Source: Bartonella kosoyi (GTDB lineage Bacteria; Pseudomonadota; Alphaproteobacteria; Rhizobiales; Rhizobiaceae). Taken from it: DNA of 64,000 nucleotides. The translations under genes and the position numbers were made by a program. Shown here piece by piece: positions 8,939-18,801 of the stretch (the stretch's first letter is position 1; each line of letters starts with the position of its first letter). The DNA lies in the NCBI RefSeq assembly GCF_003606325.2, contig NZ_CP031843.2, positions 1,054,001 to 1,118,000 on the forward strand, in the 5' to 3' direction. The notes under the pieces are model-generated. The model worked only from the letters and a program-made list of their open reading frames with translations. It made no database searches and was not told where the DNA came from.

Positions 8939-10819
8939 GTGCGCATCAGAATAATAAAATTTTTGAGCGGAATTTTTATTACAATTATCTTTTTATTTGG
9001 AGTGGGGATTCTCGTTTTACCTTATCTTGTTTCTACGGATATGATTCGTATTCGTTTAGCGCAAGAGTTGAGTGCATGGACAGGTTATAATGTGCAATTG
9101 CGTGATCCACCGCGGTTAAATCTTTTTCCTTATCCTAAAGCGTTGCTTTCCGGTGTTACTTTATCATCAAAAATAGATGATGTTGCGCCATTAATGGAAG
9201 CTGAATCAATAGAAGTTGATCTTTCTGTCGTTGATCTTCTTTGGGGACGTGTTTCTTTTTCAGAGACGCGGATTGTGCGTCCTCAATTTGTTATGGAAAA
9301 GCCCGTTAAAACAATGGCAGATTTTTTTGATCGATTTTCTCGCTCGCAAGGTGCCTTAGGGTTAGCCATACGCAAGGCGCGTGAAATACTAAAACATAAC
9401 CCTGAACATCCAGAGATAGAGCATCTTTTAAAACAACCTTTTGGGCGGGTTTTTATTGAAAATGGCGCCCTTGTGTATCATGATAGCCTTTCAGGAGTAG
9501 CAGAAAAAATAACAGGGTTAAATGCGACTTTAGATTGGTCTGAATCGACACAGGAAATACGGTTGCGTGCAGATGCTCGTTGGCGCGGAGAATTTACAAA
9601 ATTATCAATCGATGCTTCTCAAGCATTGTTGCTTTTGGCAGGAGGAAAAAGCCAGATTAAGGCAAGTCTTAACTCTGTGCGTGGAGGGATAACTTTTACA
9701 GGACAGGCTCGGTTATCTGAATATTATATTTTTGACGGAAAGGTGTCGATGCGTTCACCAAGCTGGAATCAGACTTTGTCTTGGGTTGGAGGAACTCATT
9801 TTTGGGGACATAGATTAAAAATACCCATTGTATGGGAATCTCATTTTTTAGCGCGACCAATGCATATTCAAATGAATAATGTTACATTTACGATGGGGAA
9901 AGCCAATGCACGTGGGGCTTTGAAACTTGATTTTCAAGATTATGTACCAAATGTCATGGGCTCTTTAGCATTTGATAACCTAGACCTCAACCTCTTAGGC
10001 TCAATGTTTTTTTCCGTTAAAAAGAAAAATTCATTCTTTGATATGGCGCTTTTTGATCGTATTGGGGTGGATATACGACTTTCTGCGCCACAAGCCAAAA
10101 TAGGAAATATCTCACTCACAAATCTAGCTGCTGCAATACAAATAAGAAATGGGCATGGGATTTTTGATCTTGGACATGCCAATATTTGGGGTGGATCTGT
10201 TCAAAGTAATATTGAAATTACGTCGTCTGGACAGAAAATACGCATTGGAGGAACGATGTCAGGGTCTTCTATTGATACGCAGGAGGCTTTAGAAGCCTTA
10301 GGATTTATTCCATTTGTGCAGAGTAAAACAAATTTTACCACAACGATACAAACACTTGCGGATTCTTGGATGGAAGTTTTTACAAAGATGCAGGGTGGAT
10401 TAACATTGAAGATGTCTTCTGGCTGGCTCTTAGGGTATGATTTGAATGAATTACAAACAAAACTTTCAAACAAACAACAATTTCTTTTAACAAGTAATGA
10501 TTCTCTCTCTACAAATTTTGATCACTGGGATATTCAGGCAAGCTTTTCAGAAGGGATGATGAAGGTAACCGAGTCATTGATGCGTACAGAAGACTTGAGT
10601 TTATCTATACAGGGGGCGATTACCATGGCTATTGCTCAAGGGCAGCAGAATGAATTGATATTACAGGCACAATTGGGCAAAAATCATAGATCAGAAACTT
10701 TATGTAAAGATGTCCGATGTCTTGCTAACAGCCTTGCATGGCCTTTTACATTTTCTCTGAGCTCTAAAGGACAAGATCATGGTAATTTTTGGGTTACAAA
10801 AGACATTGACACAGATTGA
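8939..10819 (+). CDS. AsmA family protein
   Basis: A 626-residue protein with one N-terminal membrane segment (about 8-30) followed by a long beta-rich periplasmic region. The first 70 residues carry the AsmA-like signature: a TG..V...PRLNLFPYPKALLSGVTL pattern typical of the AsmA N-terminal domain. AsmA-like proteins belong to the bridge-like lipid transfer group and are linked to outer-membrane lipid homeostasis. It starts with GTG at 8939 and has AGAGGGA immediately upstream. It is monocistronic and divergent from folD. The lipid-transfer role comes from the family and is not shown here. Confidence 0.8.
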   Translation: MRIRIIKFLSGIFITIIFLFGVGILVLPYLVSTDMIRIRLAQELSAWTGYNVQLRDPPRLNLFPYPKALLSGVTLSSKIDDVAPLMEAESIEVDLSVVDLLWGRVSFSETRIVRPQFVMEKPVKTMADFFDRFSRSQGALGLAIRKAREILKHNPEHPEIEHLLKQPFGRVFIENGALVYHDSLSGVAEKITGLNATLDWSESTQEIRLRADARWRGEFTKLSIDASQALLLLAGGKSQIKASLNSVRGGITFTGQARLSEYYIFDGKVSMRSPSWNQTLSWVGGTHFWGHRLKIPIVWESHFLARPMHIQMNNVTFTMGKANARGALKLDFQDYVPNVMGSLAFDNLDLNLLGSMFFSVKKKNSFFDMALFDRIGVDIRLSAPQAKIGNISLTNLAAAIQIRNGHGIFDLGHANIWGGSVQSNIEITSSGQKIRIGGTMSGSSIDTQEALEALGFIPFVQSKTNFTTTIQTLADSWMEVFTKMQGGLTLKMSSGWLLGYDLNELQTKLSNKQQFLLTSNDSLSTNFDHWDIQASFSEGMMKVTESLMRTEDLSLSIQGAITMAIAQGQQNELILQAQLGKNHRSETLCKDVRCLANSLAWPFTFSLSSKGQDHGNFWVTKDIDTD

Positions 10820-11129
10820 GCATTGTTTTTCATCTGTATACCACTCTACTCTATAATAATACTTCGTCCCTTTGCAATTTAAAGTCGTTTTTAAATTTAA
10901 ATAAGAGATCATAAGATTCTCTTACTTTCCATTCGTGATGAAACTAAGAATCCTCCTCTTTGTCACATAAATGCAGTTATTATGTAGATAAACAATTTAA
11001 GAGAGGAATAAAAACACCTCTCTCTGTAATCTTTCAAATACAGGAGAGTCATAATATGCGTGCAAATCTTAGAAAATTGCTACAAAATATTTTGTTGCCT
11101 TAAAATGTTCAGGGTATATCAGTCAGTGT
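10820..11129. other. Intergenic stretch with a tiny possible ORF
   Basis: No full gene was seen. A 15-codon ORF begins at ATG 11056 (MRANLRKLLQNILLP) behind a good AGGAG site. An imperfect inverted repeat (AGAGAGG at 11000-11006 with CCTCTCT at 11017-11023) lies before it, and downstream of the minus-strand small gene at 11130-11273. The inverted repeat has no T-run, so it is not called as a terminator. Confidence 0.35.
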
Positions 11130-11273
11130 TTACTGAATCTGAGCAGAAATACCATATCCATCATTGGTCACTGTATGCTTTCCATCTGCTCCAACAGAAC
11201 CAATACCCACTGTAATCAAAATAAAGGCTAAGAGGGTTGTAATCGTAATAATGGTAGCTTTTTTAGCAGACAT
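11130..11273 (-). CDS. Small membrane or secreted peptide, 47 residues
   Basis: A short ORF beginning MSAKKATIITITTLLAF. It has one hydrophobic segment of about 20 residues (roughly 7-25) followed by a polar, glycine-rich tail of about 22 residues ending GYGISAQIQ. The ATG at 11273 is preceded by GGAGAG at ideal spacing, the best argument that it is a real gene. The hydrophobic part could be a membrane anchor or a signal peptide; there is no obvious lipobox. It is isolated between the asmA-like gene and rsmE. I do not recognise a family. Confidence 0.6.
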   Translation of the reverse strand: MSAKKATIITITTLLAFILITVGIGSVGADGKHTVTNDGYGISAQIQ

Positions 11274-11506
11274 ATTTTCTCTCCACTGATGCATCAATGA
11301 CTGAATGCAAAGATGAATGGTTTATTATTTAAACTTTTATGAAAGCAGAATCACTTCACGATCTATTGGTTCCTATTATTATCTCATAAAGTTAAAAAAA
11401 CTCTATAATTCTTTAATATATTATAGTTCTATAGATATAATTTTTTCTTTTTGTTATATCTTTTCCTTCATTTCTTTATGACGATAGTGAGCATTGGCAA
11501 GATTTT

Positions 11507-12250
11507 ATGCGCATAAATTATAAACTTAAAAGATTATTTATCCGACAGACATTGTCTTTGAATGAAGAAATAAAGATAGAGGGGGCACAAGCTTCTTATC
11601 TTGTGCATGTTTTACGGATGAAAGAAGGGGCAGAAATTCTACTTTTTAATGGACAGGATGGTGAGTGGCTTGCTAAACTTATCATTGTTAAGAAAAAATT
11701 CGTTGTGGTTAAGCTTATTCATCAAGAAAGATTACAAACGACGCATTCCAATCTTATTTATTGCTTTGCTCCACTCAAACACGCGCGATTGGATTATATG
11801 GTGCAGAAAGCGGTTGAAATGGGGGCATCGATTTTGCAGCCTGTTATAACGCATCATACGCAGGTTACGCGTATCAATATGGCGCGTATGGAAGCCAATG
11901 TTATCGAAGCTTCTGAACAGTGTGGCATTTTATCTCTCCCTGAATGCGTATCGGCTCTATCACTAGCAGAGCTTTTAGCACGTTGGGATGAGACACAGTC
12001 TTTATTCTTTTGTGATGAAGAGCATAAATCGCCTAATCCATTACCTTCTTTTAAAAAGCGTAACGTTACAACGCCAGGTGTTCTCATTGGACCAGAAGGT
12101 GGGTTTAGTGAAGAAGAGCGGAGCTTTTTAAAAAAGCATCCCTTTGTGGTTCCAATGTCATTAGGTCCACGCATTTTACGCGCTGATACTGCTGCTGTTG
12201 CTGCTTTGGCTCTTCTTAATGCTACCGTGGGGGATTGGTCAATGGATTGA
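11507..12250 (+). CDS. rsmE: 16S rRNA (uracil-1498-N3)-methyltransferase
   Basis: Methylates N3 of U1498 in 16S rRNA using S-adenosylmethionine. The 247-residue protein belongs to the SPOUT superfamily. Its N-terminal PUA-like part holds RLFIRQ and HVLRMKEGAEILLFNG. The C-terminal knot shows LIGPEGGFSEEE (about 194-205) and LGPRILRADTAAVAALALL, the cofactor-binding knot. The ATG at 11507 has only a weak GGCAAGA upstream. It precedes gshA by 68 nt on the same strand and may be co-transcribed, as in several Rhizobiales. Confidence 0.95.
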   Translation: MRINYKLKRLFIRQTLSLNEEIKIEGAQASYLVHVLRMKEGAEILLFNGQDGEWLAKLIIVKKKFVVVKLIHQERLQTTHSNLIYCFAPLKHARLDYMVQKAVEMGASILQPVITHHTQVTRINMARMEANVIEASEQCGILSLPECVSALSLAELLARWDETQSLFFCDEEHKSPNPLPSFKKRNVTTPGVLIGPEGGFSEEERSFLKKHPFVVPMSLGPRILRADTAAVAALALLNATVGDWSMD

Positions 12251-12318
12251 GATGTCTGTAAAATCATTCTAAATAATTCATTGAAGATGATAACACCAAT
12301 GATAGGATACGATAAGTT

Positions 12319-13692
12319 ATGGCACTTGATATAATGGATGAAAGTGAAGTTTATAACTTAGATTCCTTGGTTAGCTATTTCCAAGGAGGGTATAAAGCAG
12401 AAGATGATTGGCGTATTGGTACAGAACATGAAAAGTTTCCATTTTATAGAGAGGGGTTTCGTCCTGTTCCTTATGATGGTGAGAGGGGAATCCGAACGCT
12501 ATTAGAAGGGATGCAAAGCGCTTTAGGATGGAAACCTATTTTAGATGAAGGAAATATTATTGGGCTCGTAGGACCCGTTGATCAGGGGGCTATTTCTTTG
12601 GAACCTGGGGGACAGTTTGAATTATCTGGAGCACCATTAAAAACAGTAGGTGATACGTATCACGAGTTGATGGAACATTTATCTCTTCTCAAAAAAATTG
12701 CAGAACCATTGGGTATTGGTTTTTTGGGGATAGGCGCTAGCCCAAAGTGGACGTTAGCTGAAACACCGAAAATGCCGAAATCACGTTATCAAATTATGAC
12801 TGATTATATGCCGAAAGTCGGGCATAATGGTCTTAATATGATGTATCGCACATCAACAGTTCAGGTTAATCTTGATTTTTCCTCTGAAAGTGATATGCGG
12901 AGGAAAATGCAAGTATCCATGAAGTTACAATCTGTTGCGACCGCATTATTTGCAAGTTCACCTTTTACAGAAGGACGCCCAAATGGCTTTTTGTCATGGC
13001 GTTCTGAAATTTGGCGTGATACAGATAATCAGAGGACAGGGGTTCTTCCCTTTATATTTTCTGAGCGTTTTGGTTTTGCTGATTACGTTGAATGGGCCCT
13101 TGATGTTCCTATGTATTTTGTTGTACGTGATGGTCATTATTATGATTGTACACATATAACGTTTCGTCAGTTTATGAATGGAGCATTAAGAGGACAAGTT
13201 GCAAATTCAATTCCAAACATGGGAGATTGGATTAATCATTTATCAACATTATTTCCTGAAGTCCGCTTAAAAAGATTTTTAGAAATGAGAGGCGCTGATT
13301 GCGGTTCTTGGAAGCGCATCTGTGCATTGTCGGCTTTTTGGGTTGGGCTTCTTTATGATAGAGAAGCGCTTAACGAGGCAGAGGCTTTGACCAAAGATTG
13401 GAGTTTTGAAGAAGTTTTAGATATGCGCCAACGCGTTCCCAAAGAAGGGTTAAAAACCCCTTTTCGTCAGACCATTCTTTTAGAATTAGCCCGTCAAGCT
13501 ATTGCGATTGCACGCAAGGGCTTAAAAAATCGCAAACAGTATGATGCAAAGGGTTTTGATGAAACAAATTTTCTTAATCCTTTAGAAAAGGTTGTGGCAA
13601 CAGGGCAAACAGATGCTGAAAAACTTTTATCCCATTACTCTTCTATTTGGAATGAGTCTGTTGAACCTATATTTTTAGAATGTGTCTATTAA
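12319..13692 (+). CDS. gshA: Glutamate--cysteine ligase (class III, plant/alphaproteobacterial type)
   Basis: Joins glutamate and cysteine with ATP, the first step of glutathione synthesis. The 457-residue protein matches the plant and alphaproteobacterial GshA group rather than the E. coli type: RIGTEHEKFPF near the N-terminus, LEPGGQFELSGAPL, GIGASPKWTLAETP, MYRTSTVQVNLDF, and RGADCGSW in the C-terminal half. The in-frame ATG at 12334 (MDESEVYNL) is an alternative start. The cystine importer gene lies 1.8 kb downstream, so the precursor supply and this enzyme sit close together. Confidence 0.95.
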   Translation: MALDIMDESEVYNLDSLVSYFQGGYKAEDDWRIGTEHEKFPFYREGFRPVPYDGERGIRTLLEGMQSALGWKPILDEGNIIGLVGPVDQGAISLEPGGQFELSGAPLKTVGDTYHELMEHLSLLKKIAEPLGIGFLGIGASPKWTLAETPKMPKSRYQIMTDYMPKVGHNGLNMMYRTSTVQVNLDFSSESDMRRKMQVSMKLQSVATALFASSPFTEGRPNGFLSWRSEIWRDTDNQRTGVLPFIFSERFGFADYVEWALDVPMYFVVRDGHYYDCTHITFRQFMNGALRGQVANSIPNMGDWINHLSTLFPEVRLKRFLEMRGADCGSWKRICALSAFWVGLLYDREALNEAEALTKDWSFEEVLDMRQRVPKEGLKTPFRQTILLELARQAIAIARKGLKNRKQYDAKGFDETNFLNPLEKVVATGQTDAEKLLSHYSSIWNESVEPIFLECVY

Positions 13693-13700
13693 ATTGAAGG

Positions 13701-13723
13701 CAAAGACACTTTGTACTCTTTTA
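13701..13723 (+). terminator. Possible weak terminator after gshA
   Basis: CAAAG and CTTTG pair around a three-base loop (13701-13713), followed after a few bases by a TCTTTT run. It lies 9 nt after the gshA stop. The short stem makes this tentative. Confidence 0.3.
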
Positions 13724-14598
13724 AAACTGTATATTATCATAACGGTTCATTTATTCATTTTTTTTATAGAGAATATCCCCGTTTCTTTCAACATTGCTCA
13801 TAAGGGATGCAATACAAAGATCTCAAGAATACTAAAGATGACAACGATGACGATATTTCTGTAATCTCCATGTTATATCGTTGTTCTAAAGATGATTTGA
13901 TCTATTTAACTTTTTATCAAACATTTTTATCTGCTTGGCTTATTTCTCTTATGGCGGGGGATAGAGAATAATTTTATTACTTTTAAATAAGAGATAAAAA
14001 AATATTATTTATATTCAATAGCCTCAATGCTATACTTATAAAAATACGAAGTATTTTATTCTGGAGAGTAAAAATGCAAAACCTTATTTTGTTATGCTGA
14101 TAAGCCACAAATACACCTCTTTTATTATTTAAAAATTTAGGGTACACTTTCTAAGTGCTTGTTGCTTCCGTATTTTAAGAGCAAGATTGCATGGGGATTT
14201 GTATACCTTTTTCGTGACATTTACGATATCGTTATACAATCATCATGAAGGCAATGGCTGGATTTTTAAAACGGGTAGAAAATTACAAGGTATTATTTTC
14301 TCTATACGTATAATGTGTTCTTTTTGGTTAATGCTCGTTGGAGAATCTAGAAATTTTCTACGTATTCAAACATCAGATCACTAAAAGTCTGCTTCAAGTT
14401 TTTTGAGGAAAAGGCCTTTTCTCAATAAATCGAATAGCATCCTATTTGACTACTTAGCAGATTTTCATATTGGTGGTTCTTTACTTAAAAATCAAACAGC
14501 ATCCACAAAAGACAAATATCGTGTGGTAATGTTTAAAATATCTAATTATGAAGTTTAATTTGTTGTTCTATGCAATATTTCTAAAACGATCCCTTATC
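13724..14598. other. AT-rich intergenic region after gshA
   Basis: No supported gene was seen. An 8-codon ORF at 14073 (MQNLILLC) stands behind a good GGAGAG ribosome site and then stops, as if the start of a lost gene survives. A near-palindrome rich in AAAAGGCCTTTT lies at about 14405-14424. A 65-codon open frame at 14187 has no ribosome site and unlikely composition. Confidence 0.4.
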
Positions 14599-14823
14599 CT
14601 ATTCTGTAGATATGACAGGTTCCATCTTACTGTTAAATATTTTCATATATTCTTTTGCTATTTCCCCTTTTTCGCAATACCCTGAATTTTTAGTGAGATA
14701 TGACTGATAAAGTTCATCGTACAAATTCAGATCGCTCACTTTCGTATATCCAAGTGATACTAATACAGCAAACAAAAGTATCAATAGAGAAGATAAAATA
14801 ATAAATGTTATGGTACGTTTCAT
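14599..14823 (-). CDS. Small single-pass membrane or exported protein, 74 residues
   Basis: The protein starts MKRTITFIILSSLLILLF and has one strongly hydrophobic segment (about 5-26), then a polar tail of about 48 residues with a single Cys (in NSGYCEKGEIAKEY). The N-terminus is a signal peptide or anchor with two basic residues before the hydrophobic core. AAGGAGT sits at good spacing upstream of the ATG, which supports real translation. It is isolated in a 1.8-kb spacer and I do not recognise a family. It is likely a lineage-restricted exported protein. Confidence 0.6.
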   Translation of the reverse strand: MKRTITFIILSSLLILLFAVLVSLGYTKVSDLNLYDELYQSYLTKNSGYCEKGEIAKEYMKIFNSKMEPVISTE

Positions 14824-15527
14824 GCGTGATTTAACTCCTTATCTTTGATAAATAGACCGATATTGAATACGACTATTATGACGGTTGATATCACTTAATT
14901 TGGCTATATCGATAGGATATAGGGTATTTTTGTTGGTATTATGTTTTAGGTTGTATTAAATAATATTATTCATTATTGGTTGTATTTTCTTTCAATAGGA
15001 TCGTGATTTTTCAAGCCTTCACATTTGCGATTTTTTTGTTATTGAGAGGGCATATTTTTATGCCTAAGGGAATTTCGAAAAGTAAAAAAGTTTTCCTAAA
15101 AAGCTTTTGAGAGCGCAGTCCATAAAATCGCTAAGATGGTTTATTTTTCAGAAAATTCATGAATGATTTTTTAAGAAAGCTTTTTTCAACTTCAAGGGAA
15201 AAAGAGAATGATAAGGACTTTGATAGAATAAAATAGGTTGGAATTATTCAGTATTAAAATGCAATGAAGGGTGTTTATATTTCTCTTTTTAAACTATTTG
15301 ATAAGCTTTTTAATTTTAAAGAGTGGGGCAATAAATTTATTTATTTTCTTTAAACAGTTATTCGTAGATAAAAAATTCTCTTTTAATCTATAAATTAAAA
15401 AAATAATGATTTTTTAAAATCTTTATAAGTTTTATACGTTAGTTTTAAATATTATGCATTGATTTTGAATGATGCATATTATTCACCATCAATCATAACA
15501 ATCGTGGATGTAGACTGGGCATAGACA
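14824..15527. other. AT-rich intergenic region upstream of tcyP
   Basis: A stretch of about 700 bp with no supported gene. A clean 6-bp hairpin, GGCATA with TATGCC around TTTT, lies at 15049-15064. The promoter of tcyP should be in the last 150 bp, but no motif is clear enough to call. Confidence 0.5.
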
Positions 15528-16883
15528 ATGACATTTAATTTTTTCATCAATTTATTTCTATTTGTTATTTTTTTATTGTGGATTGCCCAAAGTAAAAGAA
15601 TGCAATGGAGTCTTTCACGCCGTGTTATGTTGGGGCTTATCTTTGGCTTGATTTTTGGTGGTGTTTTGCAGGTTATTTATGGAGAAGGTGAAGTCACTTT
15701 GTTGAAATCCGTTGAATGGTTTAATATTGTTGGAAATGGTTATATCTTGTTACTCCAAATGATTGTTATGCCATTGGTTTTTATCTCTATCGTTTCAGCG
15801 GTTGCTCATTTGCATTCTGTTTATGCTGTTGGAAAAATGAGTATAATGACCATTTCAATATTGCTCTTTACAACGGCTCTTTCAGCGTTGGTTGGCGTTT
15901 TAGTCGTGAATGCCTTTGGTTTAACCGCAAATGGTTTGGTGCATGAAGGGCAAAATGTTTCCAATGTTCTTGGAGATCGTATTTCTCAACTTGGAGATAT
16001 GAGTATTCCGAAGATGATTTTATCCTTGATTCCTAAAAACCCCTTTGCTGAATTAAGTGGTTCTAAGCGGACATCAATTATCAGTGTTGTTATTTTTGCG
16101 TCATTTTTAGGGGGTGCGGTTCTTCTTTTGAAGAAAGATGAGCCAGAAAAAGGGGAAAAAGCACTTTTATTTATTCAGATAGCACAAGCTTGGATTATGC
16201 GGTTAGTTCGTCTTGTGATTGCTTTGACCCCTTATGGTATTTTTGCACTTATGACGAAAGTAGGAGCATCTTCGCATGTTGCAGATATTTTAAATTTACT
16301 CATTTTTATCATTGCCTCTTATGTCGGTATTATTTTAATTTTTGGTATTCATGGAGTGTTGCTCGGCATTTTTGGGATTAATCCCTTCCGTTTCTTTAAA
16401 AAGGTTTTGCCGGTTTTAACATTTGCTTTTAGCAGTCGTTCAAGTGCTGCAAGTATTCCTTTGAATATTGAAGCGCAAACACAGTGGATAGGTGTACCGC
16501 AATCCATCGCGAGTTTTGCTGCTTCTTTTGGGGCAACAATTGGACAAAATGGGTGTGCTGGTCTTTATCCAGCAATGCTTGCTACCATGATTGCACCAAC
16601 TATGGGGATTAATCCTCTTGATCCTACTTGGATTGCGACGCTTGTTGGGATTGTAACGTTGAGTTCTATTGGTGTTGCTGGTGTTGGGGGAGGGGCTATT
16701 TTTGCTGCATTGATTGTATTACCAATTATGGGACTTCCTGTTACTTTGGTTGCTGTACTCATGTCTATTGAGCCACTGATTGATATGGGACGTACCGCCC
16801 TAAATGTGAGTGATTCAATGATCGCTGGAACGATCACCAGTCAAATACTACGAACAACGGATAAAAGTATTTTTGAAAAATGA
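15528..16883 (+). CDS. tcyP: L-cystine / dicarboxylate-family symporter TcyP
   Basis: A 451-residue DAACS-family secondary transporter very like E. coli TcyP (YdjN), which imports L-cystine. Diagnostic stretches are [49 protein letters not shown] (the serine-rich re-entrant loop), [18 protein letters not shown], and [12 protein letters not shown] near the C-terminus. Several membrane helices are evident from residue 3 onward. The start at 15528 fits the family N-terminus, although the ribosome site is weak. It is convergent with the next gene, 7 nt away. Imported cystine would feed the GshA glutathione pathway. Confidence 0.92.
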   Translation: MTFNFFINLFLFVIFLLWIAQSKRMQWSLSRRVMLGLIFGLIFGGVLQVIYGEGEVTLLKSVEWFNIVGNGYILLLQMIVMPLVFISIVSAVAHLHSVYAVGKMSIMTISILLFTTALSALVGVLVVNAFGLTANGLVHEGQNVSNVLGDRISQLGDMSIPKMILSLIPKNPFAELSGSKRTSIISVVIFASFLGGAVLLLKKDEPEKGEKALLFIQIAQAWIMRLVRLVIALTPYGIFALMTKVGASSHVADILNLLIFIIASYVGIILIFGIHGVLLGIFGINPFRFFKKVLPVLTFAFSSRSSAASIPLNIEAQTQWIGVPQSIASFAASFGATIGQNGCAGLYPAMLATMIAPTMGINPLDPTWIATLVGIVTLSSIGVAGVGGGAIFAALIVLPIMGLPVTLVAVLMSIEPLIDMGRTALNVSDSMIAGTITSQILRTTDKSIFEK

Positions 16884-16890
16884 TTTTGGG

Positions 16891-17769
16891 TTATGTTTTT
16901 TGAGGTTGTAAAATATCTGTCAGAGATATTTTCCCAGAACCAGGGTGTAGAGGTTTTTGTTGATTGGGATGAGGAGCCCAACCAGAGAGCCAGATGAAAG
17001 AAAAATGGGCACGAATACGTCCATCAGGATCGCTAAATTTTTGCCTATAGATTTCAGCAGCGCGGAGAAAAAAGCGTTTAGAGACAGGGCGCCGTGAACG
17101 ATTAATGAGGGCATTTTGCATTCCCATTGCTTTAAGATCACGCATAAGGTCAAACATTGTATTATAACGTATTGTAATCTCTTCAACATCGGTTACAGGA
17201 AGAGCAAATCCAACACGCTGTAAAAGAGCGCCTGCATCACGAATGTCGACAAAAGGATAGATTCTAGGGCTTGCTCCACCATAAATTTCAATTTCAGCTT
17301 GTAGGAGGCATTCACGTAATTCTTTGAGTGTCCCCGCTCCTGTCATAACAGCTAGAAATAAACCATCTGGCTTAAGAGTGTTTTTTATCTGGCTTAGAAC
17401 ACCAGGGGTATCATTCGTTAATTGTAATGAAAGAAGTGAAACAATAAGATCACAATAGTTTTGAGGGAAATCAAGAAATTCTCGATGACGTAAATGAAAT
17501 TTTTTATCATGGCTTTGATAAAGCATATCGGTTTCAATACGTTCTATAGAACAAACCTTTCCAGATTTTATGAGAGCTTGCGTGGCAAGATCTGTATGGC
17601 TGTGTAAATCAAGTGCTAATTTAAAGAGGCGATCAACAGTGCTAAGACGTTTATAGAGATCTTCTGCCATGAGAGAGAGTAAAAAGTCATATTCTTTTTT
17701 TGCTTTTTGGAAGGCGCGTTTGCGGAATTGTTCAATGCGGTTATGATCAAAAATTAAAGGATGGGCCAT
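16891..17769 (-). CDS. SAM-dependent methyltransferase-fold protein, NDUFAF5-like
   Basis: A protein of about 292 residues of the alphaproteobacterial group related to mitochondrial NDUFAF5 and to BioC. Motif I is degenerate. NYCDLIVSLLSLQLTNDTPG and KNTLKPDGLFLAVMTGAGTLKELR correspond to the later methyltransferase motifs. The N-terminal FDHNRIEQFRKRAF matches the group. NDUFAF5 acts in respiratory complex I assembly; the bacterial role is not settled. It lies divergent from comF, a rhizobial arrangement. The start is either ATG 17769 or 17781; neither has a clear ribosome site. Confidence 0.75.
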   Translation of the reverse strand: MAHPLIFDHNRIEQFRKRAFQKAKKEYDFLLSLMAEDLYKRLSTVDRLFKLALDLHSHTDLATQALIKSGKVCSIERIETDMLYQSHDKKFHLRHREFLDFPQNYCDLIVSLLSLQLTNDTPGVLSQIKNTLKPDGLFLAVMTGAGTLKELRECLLQAEIEIYGGASPRIYPFVDIRDAGALLQRVGFALPVTDVEEITIRYNTMFDLMRDLKAMGMQNALINRSRRPVSKRFFLRAAEIYRQKFSDPDGRIRAHFSFIWLSGWAPHPNQQKPLHPGSGKISLTDILQPQKT

Positions 17770-17966
17770 ATTTTGGAACACTTTCGATTTATGAAAGAAT
17801 ATATTTTGAAAAGGTTCATGTTTGTGCGCTCTCTGTCAAGTTTATAATGTGAAATAAAAATAAGTTTATAGGAGGTTAAGATTTTTTAAAGAAATTAAAT
17901 TTATAAATTGAGAAAATACAAAAGAACTTTTGTTCTACGGGGAATTTGTAAAAGCCTAAATTTATA

Positions 17967-18755
17967 ATGTTTTACTTTCGAGAAGCGGCTTTAAATAGCG
18001 GGGATATACTCAGTCAATTCATTGAGCGTTTTAAAACGATGCTTTATCCACCAATTTGTCCTGGATGTAAGCAAAATGTTTCTACTTATGGCACGATTTG
18101 CTCTGAATGTTGGAAAGATCTCCAATTTATTACGAAACCTTATTGTCCTGTTATGGGGACGCCTTTTGTTTGTGATATGGGGGATGGTTTTCTCAGTGGT
18201 GAAGCGCTTCGTAGTTCTTACCCTTTTTCACGTGTTCGCTCAGCCATTGTTCATAAAGGGCTTGCACGTACTTTGGTAACGCGTTTAAAATATGGTGATC
18301 ATACAGAATTGGCATCTTTTATGGCCAATTGGATGGTGTCTGCTGGACGTGAGGTTATTGATGAGTGTGATGTTATTATTCCCATTCCATTGCATTTTCG
18401 TCGTTTTTGGGAGAGGCGTTATAATCAATCTGCTGAGCTTGCACGTTATATTGCAGCATCACAAAAAAAACTCTTAAAACCGGGTTGGCTTATTCGTTGT
18501 CGGCATACGCGTCCGCAGGTTAGTCTTTCTTCGAGAGAAAGAAAACTTAACGTAAAAAATGCTTTTAAAGTTTCGCATAAAGTTAAAAAATATCTTAAAG
18601 GCTGTTCTGTTTTACTGATTGATGATGTATTTACAACGGGAGCAACAGTTACAGCAGCAGCATCTGCATTAAAATATGCAGGTGCACGACAGGTTGATGT
18701 GCTAACATTTTCGCGTGTCCTTAAAGAAGATTCTATTTTTCCTTCTTCTCAATAG
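17967..18755 (+). CDS. comF: ComF family phosphoribosyltransferase-like protein
   Basis: A 262-residue ComF-type protein. An N-terminal zinc-finger-like cluster has Cys at about 31, 34, 45 and 48 (CPGCKQ and CSECW). The C-terminal half is a type I phosphoribosyltransferase fold with IIPIPLHFRRFWERRYNQSAEL, RPQVSLSSRERKLNVKNAF and the PRPP-loop VLLIDDVFTTGATVTAAAS. ComF is needed for DNA uptake in naturally competent bacteria, but in alphaproteobacteria the role is uncertain. It is followed by grxC on the same strand with a 46-nt gap, a conserved rhizobial pair. Confidence 0.9.
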   Translation: MFYFREAALNSGDILSQFIERFKTMLYPPICPGCKQNVSTYGTICSECWKDLQFITKPYCPVMGTPFVCDMGDGFLSGEALRSSYPFSRVRSAIVHKGLARTLVTRLKYGDHTELASFMANWMVSAGREVIDECDVIIPIPLHFRRFWERRYNQSAELARYIAASQKKLLKPGWLIRCRHTRPQVSLSSRERKLNVKNAFKVSHKVKKYLKGCSVLLIDDVFTTGATVTAAASALKYAGARQVDVLTFSRVLKEDSIFPSSQ

Positions 18756-18801
18756 GAACGTAAAGTGGATATTATTAAAAAATACTTGGAGGATAATACT
18801 T

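Noticed and set aside
11854..12267. A 137-codon minus-strand frame opposite rsmE
   Set aside because: Shadow of the conserved rsmE C-terminal knot, with no homology.
14187..14384. A 65-codon frame in the gshA-tcyP spacer
   Set aside because: No ribosome site, no recognisable domain, and unusual residue make-up; spacer length makes chance frames likely.
15049..15064. GGCATA/TATGCC hairpin upstream of tcyP as a terminator or riboswitch
   Set aside because: No T-run follows and there is no gene ending nearby; a single 6-bp hairpin is expected by chance in this composition.
18715..18801. N-terminal extension of glutaredoxin into comF
   Set aside because: The strong GGAGG before ATG 18802 and the family start make the shorter form much more likely.
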